Assembly: GCA_026129305.1 (NCBI GenBank)
Contig: JAHCII010000011.1
Span: forward strand, 1-64,000
Reading direction: 5' to 3'
Length of the DNA stretch: 64,000 nt
DNA from: Anaerolineales bacterium
GTDB taxonomy: Bacteria > Chloroflexota > Anaerolineae > Anaerolineales > UBA11579
Shown piece by piece: positions 55,703-64,000 of the stretch (the first letter of the stretch is position 1; every line of letters begins with the position of its first letter). Made by a program: the position numbers and the translations under genes. The notes below the pieces were generated by a model. That model saw only the letters and a program-made list of their open reading frames with translations, did no database searches and was not told the origin of the DNA.

Positions 55703-55757
55703 AATCTCCAATCCCCAATCTCTAATCTCAAATTACTAATCCCCAATTACCATTCTC
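55703..55757. repeat. Word-rich intergenic tract (CAATCTCTAATCTCAAATT)
   Basis: Reiterated CCAATC, CCCCAAT and CTAATC words; bases 55716-55733 are nearly the reverse complement of 53177-53193, so the pair brackets the thiolase-DinB-DUF35-VOC block. A related CCCCTAATTACCATT lies at about 57405-57420. Confidence 0.55.
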
Positions 55758-55761
55758 CCCC

Positions 55762-56757
55762 ATGGAAAAATTCATCCGCGACCGCTTCAACGATGCCATC
55801 CTGCACGAGGCCGCCGACCGCTATGGTGTGGCGCCGGACGCGGTGCGCATGTTGGACAGCTTCGAGAGCTTCATTTTCGAATTCTCACGCCCAGACGGCG
55901 ACTTCATCCTGCGCATCGGCCACAGTTCCCGCCGCAACCAGACCCTGATCGAGGGCGAGACCGAATGGATCAACTACCTGGTCGCCGGCGGCGTCTCCGC
56001 TGCCCAGGCCATCCAGTCCCAGACCGGCAACCTGGTCGAGCCGATCGCCGACGGCCACGGCGCCGATTTCCTGGCGGTCGCCTTCGTGAAGGCCGCCGGC
56101 GAGCCGCCCTGGGAGCGCTGGACGCCAGCGCTCTACGAGACCTACGGTGAAACCATCGGCCGCATGCATGCGCTCACTCAGGACTTCCATCAAGACGGCC
56201 GGCCGCGCAAACGCCCCGAGTGGGACGACCCGGTCTTCGAGTTCGTCGACAGTTTCCTGCCGGCGCAGGAGATCATTGCCAGGGAAAAATACAAAGAGGT
56301 CTGCGATTATGTGCGCAGCCTTCCCAAAGACCGCCACTCCTATGGTCTGACTCATCAGGATGCTCACGGCGGCAATCTCTTCGTTGATGAACAAGGCCGC
56401 ATCACGCTCTTCGATTTCGACGATTGCGGCTACAACTGGCTGGTCAACGACATCGCTATGGTCCTCTTCTATATGGTGGCAGACGCCGAGCAGCCGGTGG
56501 TTTTTGCCGAGCAATTTATGACGCATTTTTTGCGCGGCTACCGGCGGGCCTGCACGCTCGACGACCGCTGGCTGCAAGAGATCCCGCATTTCTTGAAGAT
56601 CCGCGAAATCGAGCTCTACGCCGTGATCCATCGCGACTTTGACGTGGATAACATCGGGCACAGGTGGGCCGCCCAGTTCATGGACGGCCGCAAAGCGCGC
56701 ATCGAAAGCGGGATCCCCTATCTGGATCTGGACTTTAAAGACCCCAGCCTGAGTTAG
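55762..56757 (+). CDS. APH-family phosphotransferase
   Basis: 331 residues. Kinase-like fold: 'FILRIGHSSRRNQTLIEGETEWINYL' (N-lobe with ATP-binding elements), catalytic loop 'YGLTHQDAHGGNLFVDEQG' (HxDxxxxN) and metal 'LFDFDDCGYNW'. The family phosphorylates aminoglycosides, choline, homoserine or similar small substrates; none can be assigned. It has the 'CapP/homoserine kinase II-like' C-terminal helices. Not an obvious mevalonate kinase (those are GHMP-type). Confidence 0.87.
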   Translation: MEKFIRDRFNDAILHEAADRYGVAPDAVRMLDSFESFIFEFSRPDGDFILRIGHSSRRNQTLIEGETEWINYLVAGGVSAAQAIQSQTGNLVEPIADGHGADFLAVAFVKAAGEPPWERWTPALYETYGETIGRMHALTQDFHQDGRPRKRPEWDDPVFEFVDSFLPAQEIIAREKYKEVCDYVRSLPKDRHSYGLTHQDAHGGNLFVDEQGRITLFDFDDCGYNWLVNDIAMVLFYMVADAEQPVVFAEQFMTHFLRGYRRACTLDDRWLQEIPHFLKIREIELYAVIHRDFDVDNIGHRWAAQFMDGRKARIESGIPYLDLDFKDPSLS

Positions 56758-56765
56758 GATCGGCC

Positions 56766-57383
56766 ATGTATATTCCCCGTCTCTACCGTCAGGAAGACCG
56801 CGCCGAAATTCTGGCCTTCCTCAAACACAACAGTTTCCCCGCCTTGGTGTCTTACGACGGCGAAAAGCCCGTGGCTACCCATATTCCAGTGGAACTGGTC
56901 GAGGGTCCTGGCGAACGTATCAGTTTCTTAAGCCATATGGCCCGCGCCAACAAACAGTGGCGCAGCTTTGCCGATCAGGACGTGCTACTCATCTTCCAGG
57001 GGCCGCACACGTACATTTCACCCCGCTGGTACAACCACGTCAATGTGCCCACTTGGAATTATATGATCGCCCATGTCTACGGCCGCGTCCAGCCGGTGGA
57101 AGGCGACCAGCTTTACGGCTTGCTCAGCCGCCTGGTGCAGCGCTATGAAACGGGCACAGGCTACAGCCTGGAAGGCTTGCCACAAGACTATGTCGAACGT
57201 GAGATGCAGGCGGTCTATGGCTTCGCTGTGGAGGTCACCCGCATCGACGCCGCCTTCAAGCTCGGCCAGAACCGGGACGACGAAAGCTACGCCAACATCG
57301 TCGCTCAGCTGGAGCAGCGCTCAGACGAAGATTCACATCGGGTGGCCGCGGCTATGCGCCGCGGGCGGCCTATGGGTGGCTAG
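56766..57383 (+). CDS. paiB: FMN-binding negative transcriptional regulator, PaiB-like
   Basis: 205 residues. 'MYIPRLYRQEDRAEILAFLKHN' and 'PVATHIPVELVEG', 'FQGPHTYISPRWYNH' and 'VPTWNYMIAHVYGRVQPVE' are the PaiB signature with the FMN-binding split barrel. In Bacillus PaiB represses degradative enzyme and sporulation genes; in other bacteria its role is unknown. No PaiA-type acetyltransferase adjoins. Confidence 0.9.
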   Translation: MYIPRLYRQEDRAEILAFLKHNSFPALVSYDGEKPVATHIPVELVEGPGERISFLSHMARANKQWRSFADQDVLLIFQGPHTYISPRWYNHVNVPTWNYMIAHVYGRVQPVEGDQLYGLLSRLVQRYETGTGYSLEGLPQDYVEREMQAVYGFAVEVTRIDAAFKLGQNRDDESYANIVAQLEQRSDEDSHRVAAAMRRGRPMGG

Positions 57384-57483
57384 TCAGCTATTGCGGCGGC
57401 GCCAACCCCTAATTACCATTTTGCCAATCGCCACTCTTCTCCGCTTGACGCTGATTCCCTCCGTGTGCTAGTATCGCCACTGA

Positions 57484-58155
57484 ATGGATGTTCTGAGAAC
57501 TATGCCTCGTTTTGTGCAAATCACCCTTTGGATAACTCTGGTGCTGCTGCTGTCTGCCTGCACGCGCTCGGTCAGCAGTTCCGCTCTGCCCACCGCCACG
57601 CAAGATACGCTCAGCGCCTTGTTCAGCACCATCGCCACGGAAACCGCCTTGGCCAACAGCGCCAAGAACCCTGACGCTGTGCTCACGCCGGACGACTCGG
57701 CGCCGGCCGCCAGCCCCACGGCGCCCTTTGGCGCCACCGCCACGCTGGAGCTTTCACCCACGCCCGAAGCCACTGCCACCAACACCCCCGCGCCGATCAG
57801 TGAGCAAAGCGTGCCCTCCAGCTACACCCTGCGCCAAGGCGAATGGCCTTATTGCCTGGCCCGCCGCTTCAATATTGACCCGGCCGCCATCCTCAGCGCC
57901 AACGGCCTCAGCGAGAGCCAGGCCGCCAACCTGAGCGTGGGCACCACTCTCACCATCCCGGTCGCCCAAGTGGGCACGTACGGCCCAGGCCGCCAGCTGC
58001 GCGCCCATCCCGCCACCTACGTGGCCAGCAGCACAGACACTTTCTATAGCATCGCCTGTGCCTTTGGCGATGTCTGGCCGCAGAACATCGCTGAGGCCAA
58101 CGGCCTCACGCTGGATTCTGCGCTGCAGCCCGGCATGAATCTGCACATTCCCTAA
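57484..58155 (+). CDS. LysM-domain lipoprotein
   Basis: 223 residues from ATG 57484 (ATG 57502 also possible). Lipoprotein signal 'VQITLWITLVLLLSAC'. A long Thr/Pro/Ala stalk (about 50-110) leads to two LysM-like domains: 'SYTLRQGEWPYCLARRFNID ... SVGTTLTIP' and 'TYVASSTDTFYSIACAFGDV ... PGMNLHIP', each with a paired Cys. Binds peptidoglycan or related glycan at the cell surface. NUDIX gene begins 3 bp after its stop. Confidence 0.86.
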   Translation: MDVLRTMPRFVQITLWITLVLLLSACTRSVSSSALPTATQDTLSALFSTIATETALANSAKNPDAVLTPDDSAPAASPTAPFGATATLELSPTPEATATNTPAPISEQSVPSSYTLRQGEWPYCLARRFNIDPAAILSANGLSESQAANLSVGTTLTIPVAQVGTYGPGRQLRAHPATYVASSTDTFYSIACAFGDVWPQNIAEANGLTLDSALQPGMNLHIP

Positions 58156-58158
58156 GCC

Positions 58159-58710
58159 GTGAACTTCAAGGTGCTCAAAAGCGAGCGGGTCTATCAGGCG
58201 TACAAGTTTGATGTACGCCAGGACTTGATCGAGCTGCCCAACGGCAAAACCGGCTTGTATGACATCGTCGTGCACAGTGGGGCGGTGGCCATGCTGCCGC
58301 TGGACGCTGAGGGCAAGATCCACTTTGTGCGCCAGTTCCGCCCCAGCACCGGCAAGCCCATTCTGGAGATCCCGGCTGGCACGCTGGAGCCCGGCGAGCA
58401 TCCCGAAGCCTGTGCCCAACGCGAACTGCGCGAGGAGATCGGCATGGCCCCTGGCCGCCTGACGCCGCTCAGCGATTTTTATCTGGCCCCCGGCTACTCT
58501 ACCGAACGCATGTACCTCTTCCTCGCTGAGGACTTGCACCCCGAAACCCTGCCGGCCGATGATGACGAATTCCTCAAAGTGGAAAAACTTTCCATGCACG
58601 AAGCCTTTGAGGCCATGCACAGTGGCGCGATTGAAGAAGCCAAAACCATGCTGGCGCTTTTTCTCACCCGCCAACTCCTGCAGAAAAGGGCAGGCGAAAT
58701 CTTGCCTTGA
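58159..58710 (+). CDS. NUDIX hydrolase, ADP-ribose pyrophosphatase type
   Basis: 183 residues from GTG 58159. The Nudix box is 'GTLEPGEHPEACAQRELREEIGM' region (G-x5-E-x7-REUXEE-x-G), with 'IPAGTLEPGE' and 'FYLAPGYSTERMYLFLAEDL' typical of ADP-ribose/nucleotide-sugar hydrolases. It would cleave ADP-ribose to AMP and ribose 5-phosphate. Rho promoter elements follow at its stop. Confidence 0.92.
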   Translation: MNFKVLKSERVYQAYKFDVRQDLIELPNGKTGLYDIVVHSGAVAMLPLDAEGKIHFVRQFRPSTGKPILEIPAGTLEPGEHPEACAQRELREEIGMAPGRLTPLSDFYLAPGYSTERMYLFLAEDLHPETLPADDDEFLKVEKLSMHEAFEAMHSGAIEEAKTMLALFLTRQLLQKRAGEILP

Positions 58711-58871
58711 AGGGCTTTTTCCGCTATAATCGCTTTGTTACCTCCCCTGTAGTTTTTAAAATCGAGCAGCCCAACTATCGCCATGCGCTTAAATGCGGAA
58801 ACGCCTGCCTGTGAGCGGGCAACCTGCATATAGAACCAATTAACCTATACACCTGTAAAGAGACACATTCC
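58703..58871 (+). promoter_or_regulatory. Rho promoter and long 5' leader
   Basis: TTGCCT (58703-58708) and TATAAT (58725-58730), 16 bp apart, precede a leader of about 135 nt before ATG 58872. The leader contains a CGCTTAAATGCGG-type small hairpin and ACACCTGTAAAGAGA near the start codon. Rho genes are often autoregulated by termination in such leaders; that is family knowledge. No ORF is seen in it. Confidence 0.5.
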
Positions 58872-60149
<1,278 letters not shown>

Positions 60150-60163
60150 CGCTCCCGAGGCGT

Positions 60164-61147
60164 ATGAGCAAATCAGCTTTCTCGAAGCAGGCCCGGCGAT
60201 GGCTTTTCGCGGGCCTGCTTTTTGCTGCCGGCGCCTGCGCTGCACCGCCCACGGCTGAGCTGCCCACTGCACAGCTCAGCTCGCCCGCCGCCACCGGGGC
60301 TCCGGTGGCCACCAGCACGCTGGCGCCACAGCCCACCGCGGCGACCGAGCCGTTCACCTACACCGTCGGGCCGGGCGATACGCTCAGCAGCATCGCCGCC
60401 CGCTTCGGACTGCGCCCGGAAACCGTCTTGTGGGCCAACCACGACCTGCTGCACGACATCCCCGATTTTCTGATGGAAGACATGCAGCTGCTCATCCTGC
60501 CGCGTGACGGTATTTACCATCAGGCGGGCGGCGGCGACTCGGCCTCCAGCTTGGCCAACTTCTTCAACGCCAGTATGGATGACATTATTGCCTGGCCTGC
60601 CAACCAGCTCGACCCCCAAAACCCGCAAGTCTTCATCGGCCAGTGGCTGCTCATTCCTGAAGGCCAGCGTGGCCTGCGCCGCCGCATCATGCCCAACCTG
60701 CCCGCTGGCGCTATGGCTGTGGACAGCGAGGAGTACGGCAACGGCGCCTGCCCGCAGAACAGCGGTCTGGCGGGGCAGGGCACCGGCCAGTATGCCTGGC
60801 CGGTGGCTGCCCGCAGCCTGGCCGCCGAAGGCTACTGGAGCGGTCACCAGGCCGTGGACTTAGCTGTTGAGATCGGCGAACCGGTCCTGGCCGCCGATGC
60901 TGGGGTGGTGGTTTATTCCGGCTGGTCGAACTTGGGCTATGGCCTGATGGTCATGCTGGACCATGGCAATGGCGACTACACGCTCTACGGCGGCTTGGGG
61001 GCTGCTACGGCCGTGTGTGGCAGCGCCGTGGCCCAGGGCCAGCCGGTCGGCCTGGGCGGCGTGATCGGCCACCCGGCGGGCACTTTCGTGCACTTCGAGA
61101 TCCGCCGCGGCCCGGAATTTCTCAATCCGTTGGTCGTGTTGCCATAA
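60164..61147 (+). CDS. Lipoprotein with LysM and degenerate M23 (LytM-like) domain
   Basis: 327 residues from ATG 60164. Signal 'FAGLLFAAGAC', Thr/Ala/Pro stalk, LysM 'YTVGPGDTLSSIAARFGL' (residues about 65-110) and a second LysM-like region. C-terminal M23 fold: 'GHQAVDLAVEIGEPVLAADAG' keeps the zinc ligands His and Asp (HxxxD), and 'HFEIRRGPEFLNP' keeps the third His. But the catalytic His of 'TxYxHL' is replaced ('TLYGGLG') and the first His of HxH is Phe ('TFVHFE'). It is therefore probably a noncatalytic regulator/adaptor, as EnvC and NlpD are. Starts 14 bp after rho. Confidence 0.88.
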   Translation: MSKSAFSKQARRWLFAGLLFAAGACAAPPTAELPTAQLSSPAATGAPVATSTLAPQPTAATEPFTYTVGPGDTLSSIAARFGLRPETVLWANHDLLHDIPDFLMEDMQLLILPRDGIYHQAGGGDSASSLANFFNASMDDIIAWPANQLDPQNPQVFIGQWLLIPEGQRGLRRRIMPNLPAGAMAVDSEEYGNGACPQNSGLAGQGTGQYAWPVAARSLAAEGYWSGHQAVDLAVEIGEPVLAADAGVVVYSGWSNLGYGLMVMLDHGNGDYTLYGGLGAATAVCGSAVAQGQPVGLGGVIGHPAGTFVHFEIRRGPEFLNPLVVLP

Positions 61148-61205
61148 AACAGCGATCAGCTTTCAGCAATCAGCTAGCTGCTAAATGCTGACCGCTAATA
61201 GCTAT
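61147..61205. repeat. Word-rich intergenic tract (AGCTTTCAGCAATCAGCTAGCTG)
   Basis: Overlapping CAGCTTTCAGCAATCAGC, GCTGCTAAATGCTGACCGCTAATAGC words form dyads; sits between two converging genes. No T-run-ended terminator is seen. Confidence 0.5.
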
Positions 61206-61690
61206 TGATGCACCTTGATCGGCATCCCATTCGCAAAAAAGAAATAATCCTGGGCAAAAGTCGGCGCGCCCAAGGCGTGTAGCCCAGCCAGCATTTGCGC
61301 CCGGTGGTCTGTGCCGTGGTTGAGCACATGGAAGAGGATCTGCCACACCTTCACATTGGGCATAAATTCGCGCTGCAGTGTCTCGTCTTCCAACCCGCCC
61401 AAATACTCGCGCATCCCCGCTTCCACCGCATCCCATTGGCGGCGCACACTGGCGAAATCTGGGTAGGTCAGTGGGTCAGCAAAGTCCGGCACGTCCAGCC
61501 CACGCAGCCCGCTGAACCAGCGCTCATCAATGTTCAGCAGATGCACGCACTGGTTGCGCAGGGAGCCAATGGAATAATTCACTTCATGGGTGAACTGCTC
61601 CGGCGTCAGAGTTAGGATGCACTGCTCCCAAAGTTCGCGGTTGCGTGTCAGGTGGTACTCGAACAAATTGTTGAAACCCTTCGCATCCAT
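61202..61690 (-). CDS. DinB family protein
   Basis: 162 residues from ATG 61690 with GGAGG at ideal distance; an in-frame start 17 codons earlier lacks a site. 'LFEYHLTRNRELWEQCI', 'SIGSLRNQCVHLLNIDERWFSGL' (first metal His) and 'VWQILFHVLNHGTDHRAQML' (HxxxH) give the DinB metal triad. Function in such paralogues is usually thiol-dependent transfer or damage response; unknown here. Starts 1 base after the winged-helix gene ends. Confidence 0.88.
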   Translation of the reverse strand: MDAKGFNNLFEYHLTRNRELWEQCILTLTPEQFTHEVNYSIGSLRNQCVHLLNIDERWFSGLRGLDVPDFADPLTYPDFASVRRQWDAVEAGMREYLGGLEDETLQREFMPNVKVWQILFHVLNHGTDHRAQMLAGLHALGAPTFAQDYFFFANGMPIKVHQ

Positions 61691-61691
61691 T

Positions 61692-62771
61692 TTAATCCTC
61701 CTTAAATTCCCATTCAACGGGAATCCCCAGAAATTGAGCATAGTCTTCGGCGGCGGCGTTCAGCAGCTGGCGCTCTTGTGCGTTCAATGGCCGCACGGGC
61801 CGGATGTGGGCGCTGACCTGCTTGTCATCCAATACCCGCCGCCAGCTGCCCAGGATCAGGCCGTCAATCACCAGCGCATGCTGGAAGGCGTTGTCGAAGA
61901 CGCCCGCCGCATCGCCGCGCAGCATGGCTGCCGAGCGGTCCTTGTACCCGCTGATGTACTCATCGTAGGCTGGTAACAGCCAGGCCCGCTGAGCGGGCGA
62001 GGCAGAGGCTTCCTCCGGCGCCCACCAATGCTCCGCACCATCCACCAGGCCTGCAACCAGACCGTCCTTGGCGCCTTCCAGGCCGCGGCGGGCTTCGCCC
62101 AGCGTCAGGCTGGACCAGTTGGCGAAGTCCTGCACTGTGGCTGGCCCGCGCGCTGTAAAATAGCGCGCTGCCAACCGCGCCAACTCTTCCTCGCGCCCGG
62201 GCGGATGGGCCTCGGCCGGCACGCGCTCGTCAAACAGGGCGTAGGTGAATTGCTTGCCTCGCCGCGGCCCGCTGCAGATCGCCATCTCCAGCTCGGCGTG
62301 CATCACCATATAGGCCAGGCGGAAGCGCTTGGCTGCCAGGCCGGCTTGTTCCAAAGCCGCAGCCAGTTCCTCGCGAGTCAGGTGTTGCCCGCCCTCCAAG
62401 GCGCCTTGCATGACATCCGCCGCCTGCACCAGGGTCTGTACATCCAGGCCTTCCTGGCGGTACATGCTGCCATTCACGGTGTGCACCCGCCCGGCCGTCA
62501 GCCGCAGCAGCATGCGTAAATCTTCCGGCAGCACAAAATGCCAGGTGGGCCGCAGCACATGCGTGCGCAGGACCCGCCCGGCATTGAAGGCCGCTTCCAC
62601 CGTCGCCCTGGTCGCTCCCGCCGTGCGCAGGCCCAGCGACCACAGCGCGCCGGGGTAGTCCTGGGCCTGCGCCGCCACCAGATGGCGCAGAGCGGCTTCG
62701 GGCGAGGGCTGTGTGGGCTGGCTCAGCCCCTGGTGCTGCAGGCGCAGAGCGCGAATTTGGACGGCTTGCAT
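61692..62771 (-). CDS. Winged-helix DNA-binding protein of the YcaQ/AlkX family
   Basis: 359 residues from ATG 62771. 'LRHLVAAQAQDYPGALWSLGLR', 'VLRTHVLRPTWHFVLPEDLRML', 'DYSLWARR'-like middle and 'RAWLLPAYDEYISGYKDRSAAML' with 'VIDGLILGSWRRVLDDKQV' are the signature blocks of the winged-helix DNA-binding family (HTH_42), some members of which are DNA glycosylases acting on crosslinks. Cotranscribed with the DinB gene, a second hint of DNA damage function. The region back to 63845 runs antisense through the SIMPL gene and is rejected. Confidence 0.88.
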   Translation of the reverse strand: MQAVQIRALRLQHQGLSQPTQPSPEAALRHLVAAQAQDYPGALWSLGLRTAGATRATVEAAFNAGRVLRTHVLRPTWHFVLPEDLRMLLRLTAGRVHTVNGSMYRQEGLDVQTLVQAADVMQGALEGGQHLTREELAAALEQAGLAAKRFRLAYMVMHAELEMAICSGPRRGKQFTYALFDERVPAEAHPPGREEELARLAARYFTARGPATVQDFANWSSLTLGEARRGLEGAKDGLVAGLVDGAEHWWAPEEASASPAQRAWLLPAYDEYISGYKDRSAAMLRGDAAGVFDNAFQHALVIDGLILGSWRRVLDDKQVSAHIRPVRPLNAQERQLLNAAAEDYAQFLGIPVEWEFKED

Positions 62772-62897
62772 GCCTAAAAGTATAGTCGTCGCGCGGGCTG
62801 GTTTTGGCCGTACAGCGGGAACTTTTTTGGGAGATAATCCGTTAATCAGGTAAGTCAGGCTGCTGGGCCTGATAAACCGAAAAAACGGAGAAATCGT

Positions 62898-63632
62898 ATG
62901 ATTAAAAAGAATGTCTTGCTTGTTTTGTTGGCGGCCATGCTCTTGGCGGCTTGCGCTCCCACCTCGCCGGCTCCCATCGTGGTGCCTGGCGCAGGCGCGG
63001 CCACCACGGGCGTCACCGTCGGCGGCCATGGCGAAGTTCGCCTGGAGCCCAACGTAGCCTACATCACCATTGGCGTGCGCAGCTTTGGCAGCAACGTCTC
63101 TGAGGTGGTGGCCGCCAACGCCAACCAGGTCTCTGCCGTCATGGCGGCTTTGGCCGATGCCGGAGTTGCTCAGGCCGATATGCAGACCTCCAACTTCAAC
63201 GTCTACGCCTCGGATAGCTACGATCCGTCCACTGGGTTGCCTTCCGGCACCAACTACACCGTGGAAAACACGGTCAATGTGACTGCCCGTGACCTGGCCA
63301 ACCTGGGCCAGCTGCTGGACAGCGCCGTCTCCGCTGGAGCCAACTCCATCTGGGGTGTCAGCTTCGATGTGGATGATAAGAGCGCTCCGCAGGCTGAAGC
63401 CCGTGACCTGGCCATCGCTGATGCGATCGCCGAAGCGCAGGCTGTGGCTGCCGCTGCCGGCGTCACCCTGGGCGAGATCGTCAGCATCACCTACGCCGAC
63501 ACCAGCGGTATGTACTACCCGTTGTATGGCATGGGCGGCGGCGGTGGAGCCCTTACCGACCAGGCCACCAGCATCGTCCCTGGACGCATCACCGTGTCCG
63601 CTGACGTGACCGTGACCTTCGCCATCCGCTAA
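62898..63632 (+). CDS. SIMPL-domain (DUF541) lipoprotein
   Basis: 244 residues. Signal 'VLLVLLAAMLLAAC' with Cys at residue 19. The DUF541/SIMPL fold: 'VTVGGHGEVRLEPNVAYITIGVR', 'QTSNFNVYASDSYDPSTG' and 'ARDLAIADAIAEAQAVAAAAGV'. Members (26-kDa periplasmic immunogenic protein, IRAK-binding protein) form oligomeric rings of unclear function. CGGAGAAATCG precedes the ATG. Confidence 0.9.
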   Translation: MIKKNVLLVLLAAMLLAACAPTSPAPIVVPGAGAATTGVTVGGHGEVRLEPNVAYITIGVRSFGSNVSEVVAANANQVSAVMAALADAGVAQADMQTSNFNVYASDSYDPSTGLPSGTNYTVENTVNVTARDLANLGQLLDSAVSAGANSIWGVSFDVDDKSAPQAEARDLAIADAIAEAQAVAAAAGVTLGEIVSITYADTSGMYYPLYGMGGGGGALTDQATSIVPGRITVSADVTVTFAIR

Positions 63633-63646
63633 GTGCAACACGATTA

Positions 63647-63676
63647 AAAAAAAGCCCTGCAGTGCTGCAGGGCTTT
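63647..63676. terminator. Terminator after SIMPL gene
   Basis: AAAAGCCCTGCA GTGC TGCAGGGCTTTT with flanking A- and T-runs. Confidence 0.88.
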
Positions 63677-63706
63677 TGTTTTTGTTGCAAAACTTGCCAT
63701 TCTTTG

Positions 63707-64000
63707 CGTCATTCTGGGCGGGTGCCTGGATCCCCACCAGAACCGCCGAACCCTGACCAACTTCCGTCATTCTGAGCGGGTACTGCCAACCTTCACCGGA
63801 CCGCCGAACTCGACCAACGAAGAATCTGTATTGCGCATCTTCCAAAATTGGCCATTTCTCGCCCTCGTGTCATTCTGAGCGGGTACTTTAATCACCACCA
63901 GATCGCCGAACCCGCACCAGCGAAGAATTTTTATGACCACATTTTCCGAATATAAGCCGCACCCTTCACTCCCGCGTCATTCTGAGCGGGTCACGATGCC
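63707..64000. repeat. Degenerate tandem array of TCATTCTGAGCGGGT repeats (continues beyond window)
   Basis: The core CGTCATTCTGAGCGGGT (copy 1 has one change) occurs at 63707, 63765, 63868 (first base T) and 63975, all in one orientation, about 58, 103 and 107 bp apart. The intervening DNA also repeats: a CGCCGAAC element and, in two units, CGAAGAAT. It resembles the widespread intergenic 'GTCATTCTGAGCG...CGAAGAATCT' repeats. No coding frame is seen in 63633-64000. Confidence 0.75.

Noticed and set aside
63707..64000. CRISPR array at the window end
   Set aside because: Cores are only 17 bp, distances vary from 58 to 107 bp, and the spacers themselves are partly repeated.

Overview
The window looks like chromosomal DNA of a GC-rich bacterium, most likely a member of the Chloroflexota (Anaerolineae-like). 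Reasons: many small Cys-lipoproteins with LAAC-type lipoboxes and Thr/Pro-rich stalks, an oversized SecA, a DnaE with a Pro/Ala-rich linker, an upper mevalonate cluster with an archaeal-type HMG-CoA synthase and a DUF35 protein, and methylmalonyl-CoA mutase encoded as separate large and small subunits. The phylum call is inference from gene content; no rRNA gene is present to confirm it. Oxygen-using enzymes (homogentisate and hydroxyphenylpyruvate dioxygenases) point to an at least facultatively aerobic organism.

Layout. 1-2.2 kb: the end of hyuA, then hyuB, whose stop codon lies inside a 38-bp copy of the tRNA-Lys(CTT) gene that follows. 2.2-12.1 kb: a membrane GT-C glycosyltransferase, lipoproteins, an aldehyde dehydrogenase, moaB and the ribosomal set rpmB - 80-residue Cys protein - rpsR. 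12.1-17.8 kb: argF divergent from methylmalonyl-CoA mutase small subunit-meaB-acetyltransferase-prs-mutM, with a perfect 21-bp palindrome in the argF divergent promoter region. 17.8-28.3 kb: DUF488, a metallo-beta-lactamase-fold hydrolase, secA (minus) and dnaE-pfkA (plus).

28.4-31.9 kb: a low-GC, horizontally acquired restriction-modification block: HNH endonuclease, C5-cytosine methyltransferase and a free-standing Mrr N-terminal winged helix, packed with 1-bp overlap or no gap, preceded by a Phd-like antitoxin gene. 31.9-39.8 kb: the methylmalonyl-CoA mutase large subunit, small membrane proteins, a frameshifted DUF1272 gene, tRNA-Glu(CTC) behind tandem double hairpins, a glycoside hydrolase family 3 remnant, a methyltransferase-SET pair, mscL and two TadE-like pilin-type genes.

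39.9-48.0 kb, all on the minus strand: pepF, then a tyrosine/homogentisate catabolic run (hpd, fumarylacetoacetase-family, hmgA) followed by a membrane protein, a flavin reductase and a YbdG-type MscS channel. A four-helix-bundle (S23/IVS-type) gene enclosed by 31-bp inverted repeats has been inserted between the fumarylacetoacetase gene and hmgA. 50.8-55.3 kb: HMG-CoA reductase, HMG-CoA synthase, a thiolase homologue lacking its nucleophilic Cys and an active-site His, a DinB-fold gene and DUF35. 55.3-63.6 kb: a VOC protein, an APH-type phosphotransferase, PaiB, LysM lipoprotein, NUDIX, rho, a LysM-M23 protein lacking catalytic His residues, DinB, a winged-helix protein and a SIMPL protein. 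The last 300 bp hold a degenerate tandem array of a TCATTCTGAGCGGGT repeat.

The strongest leads are the four-helix-bundle cassette in inverted repeats, the catalytically degenerate thiolase in the mevalonate cluster, the restriction island with a separate Mrr_N gene, and the tRNA-Lys partial duplication at the end of hyuB. Short intergenic tracts made of reiterated 7-10 bp words recur across the window and sometimes form inverted pairs around genes.
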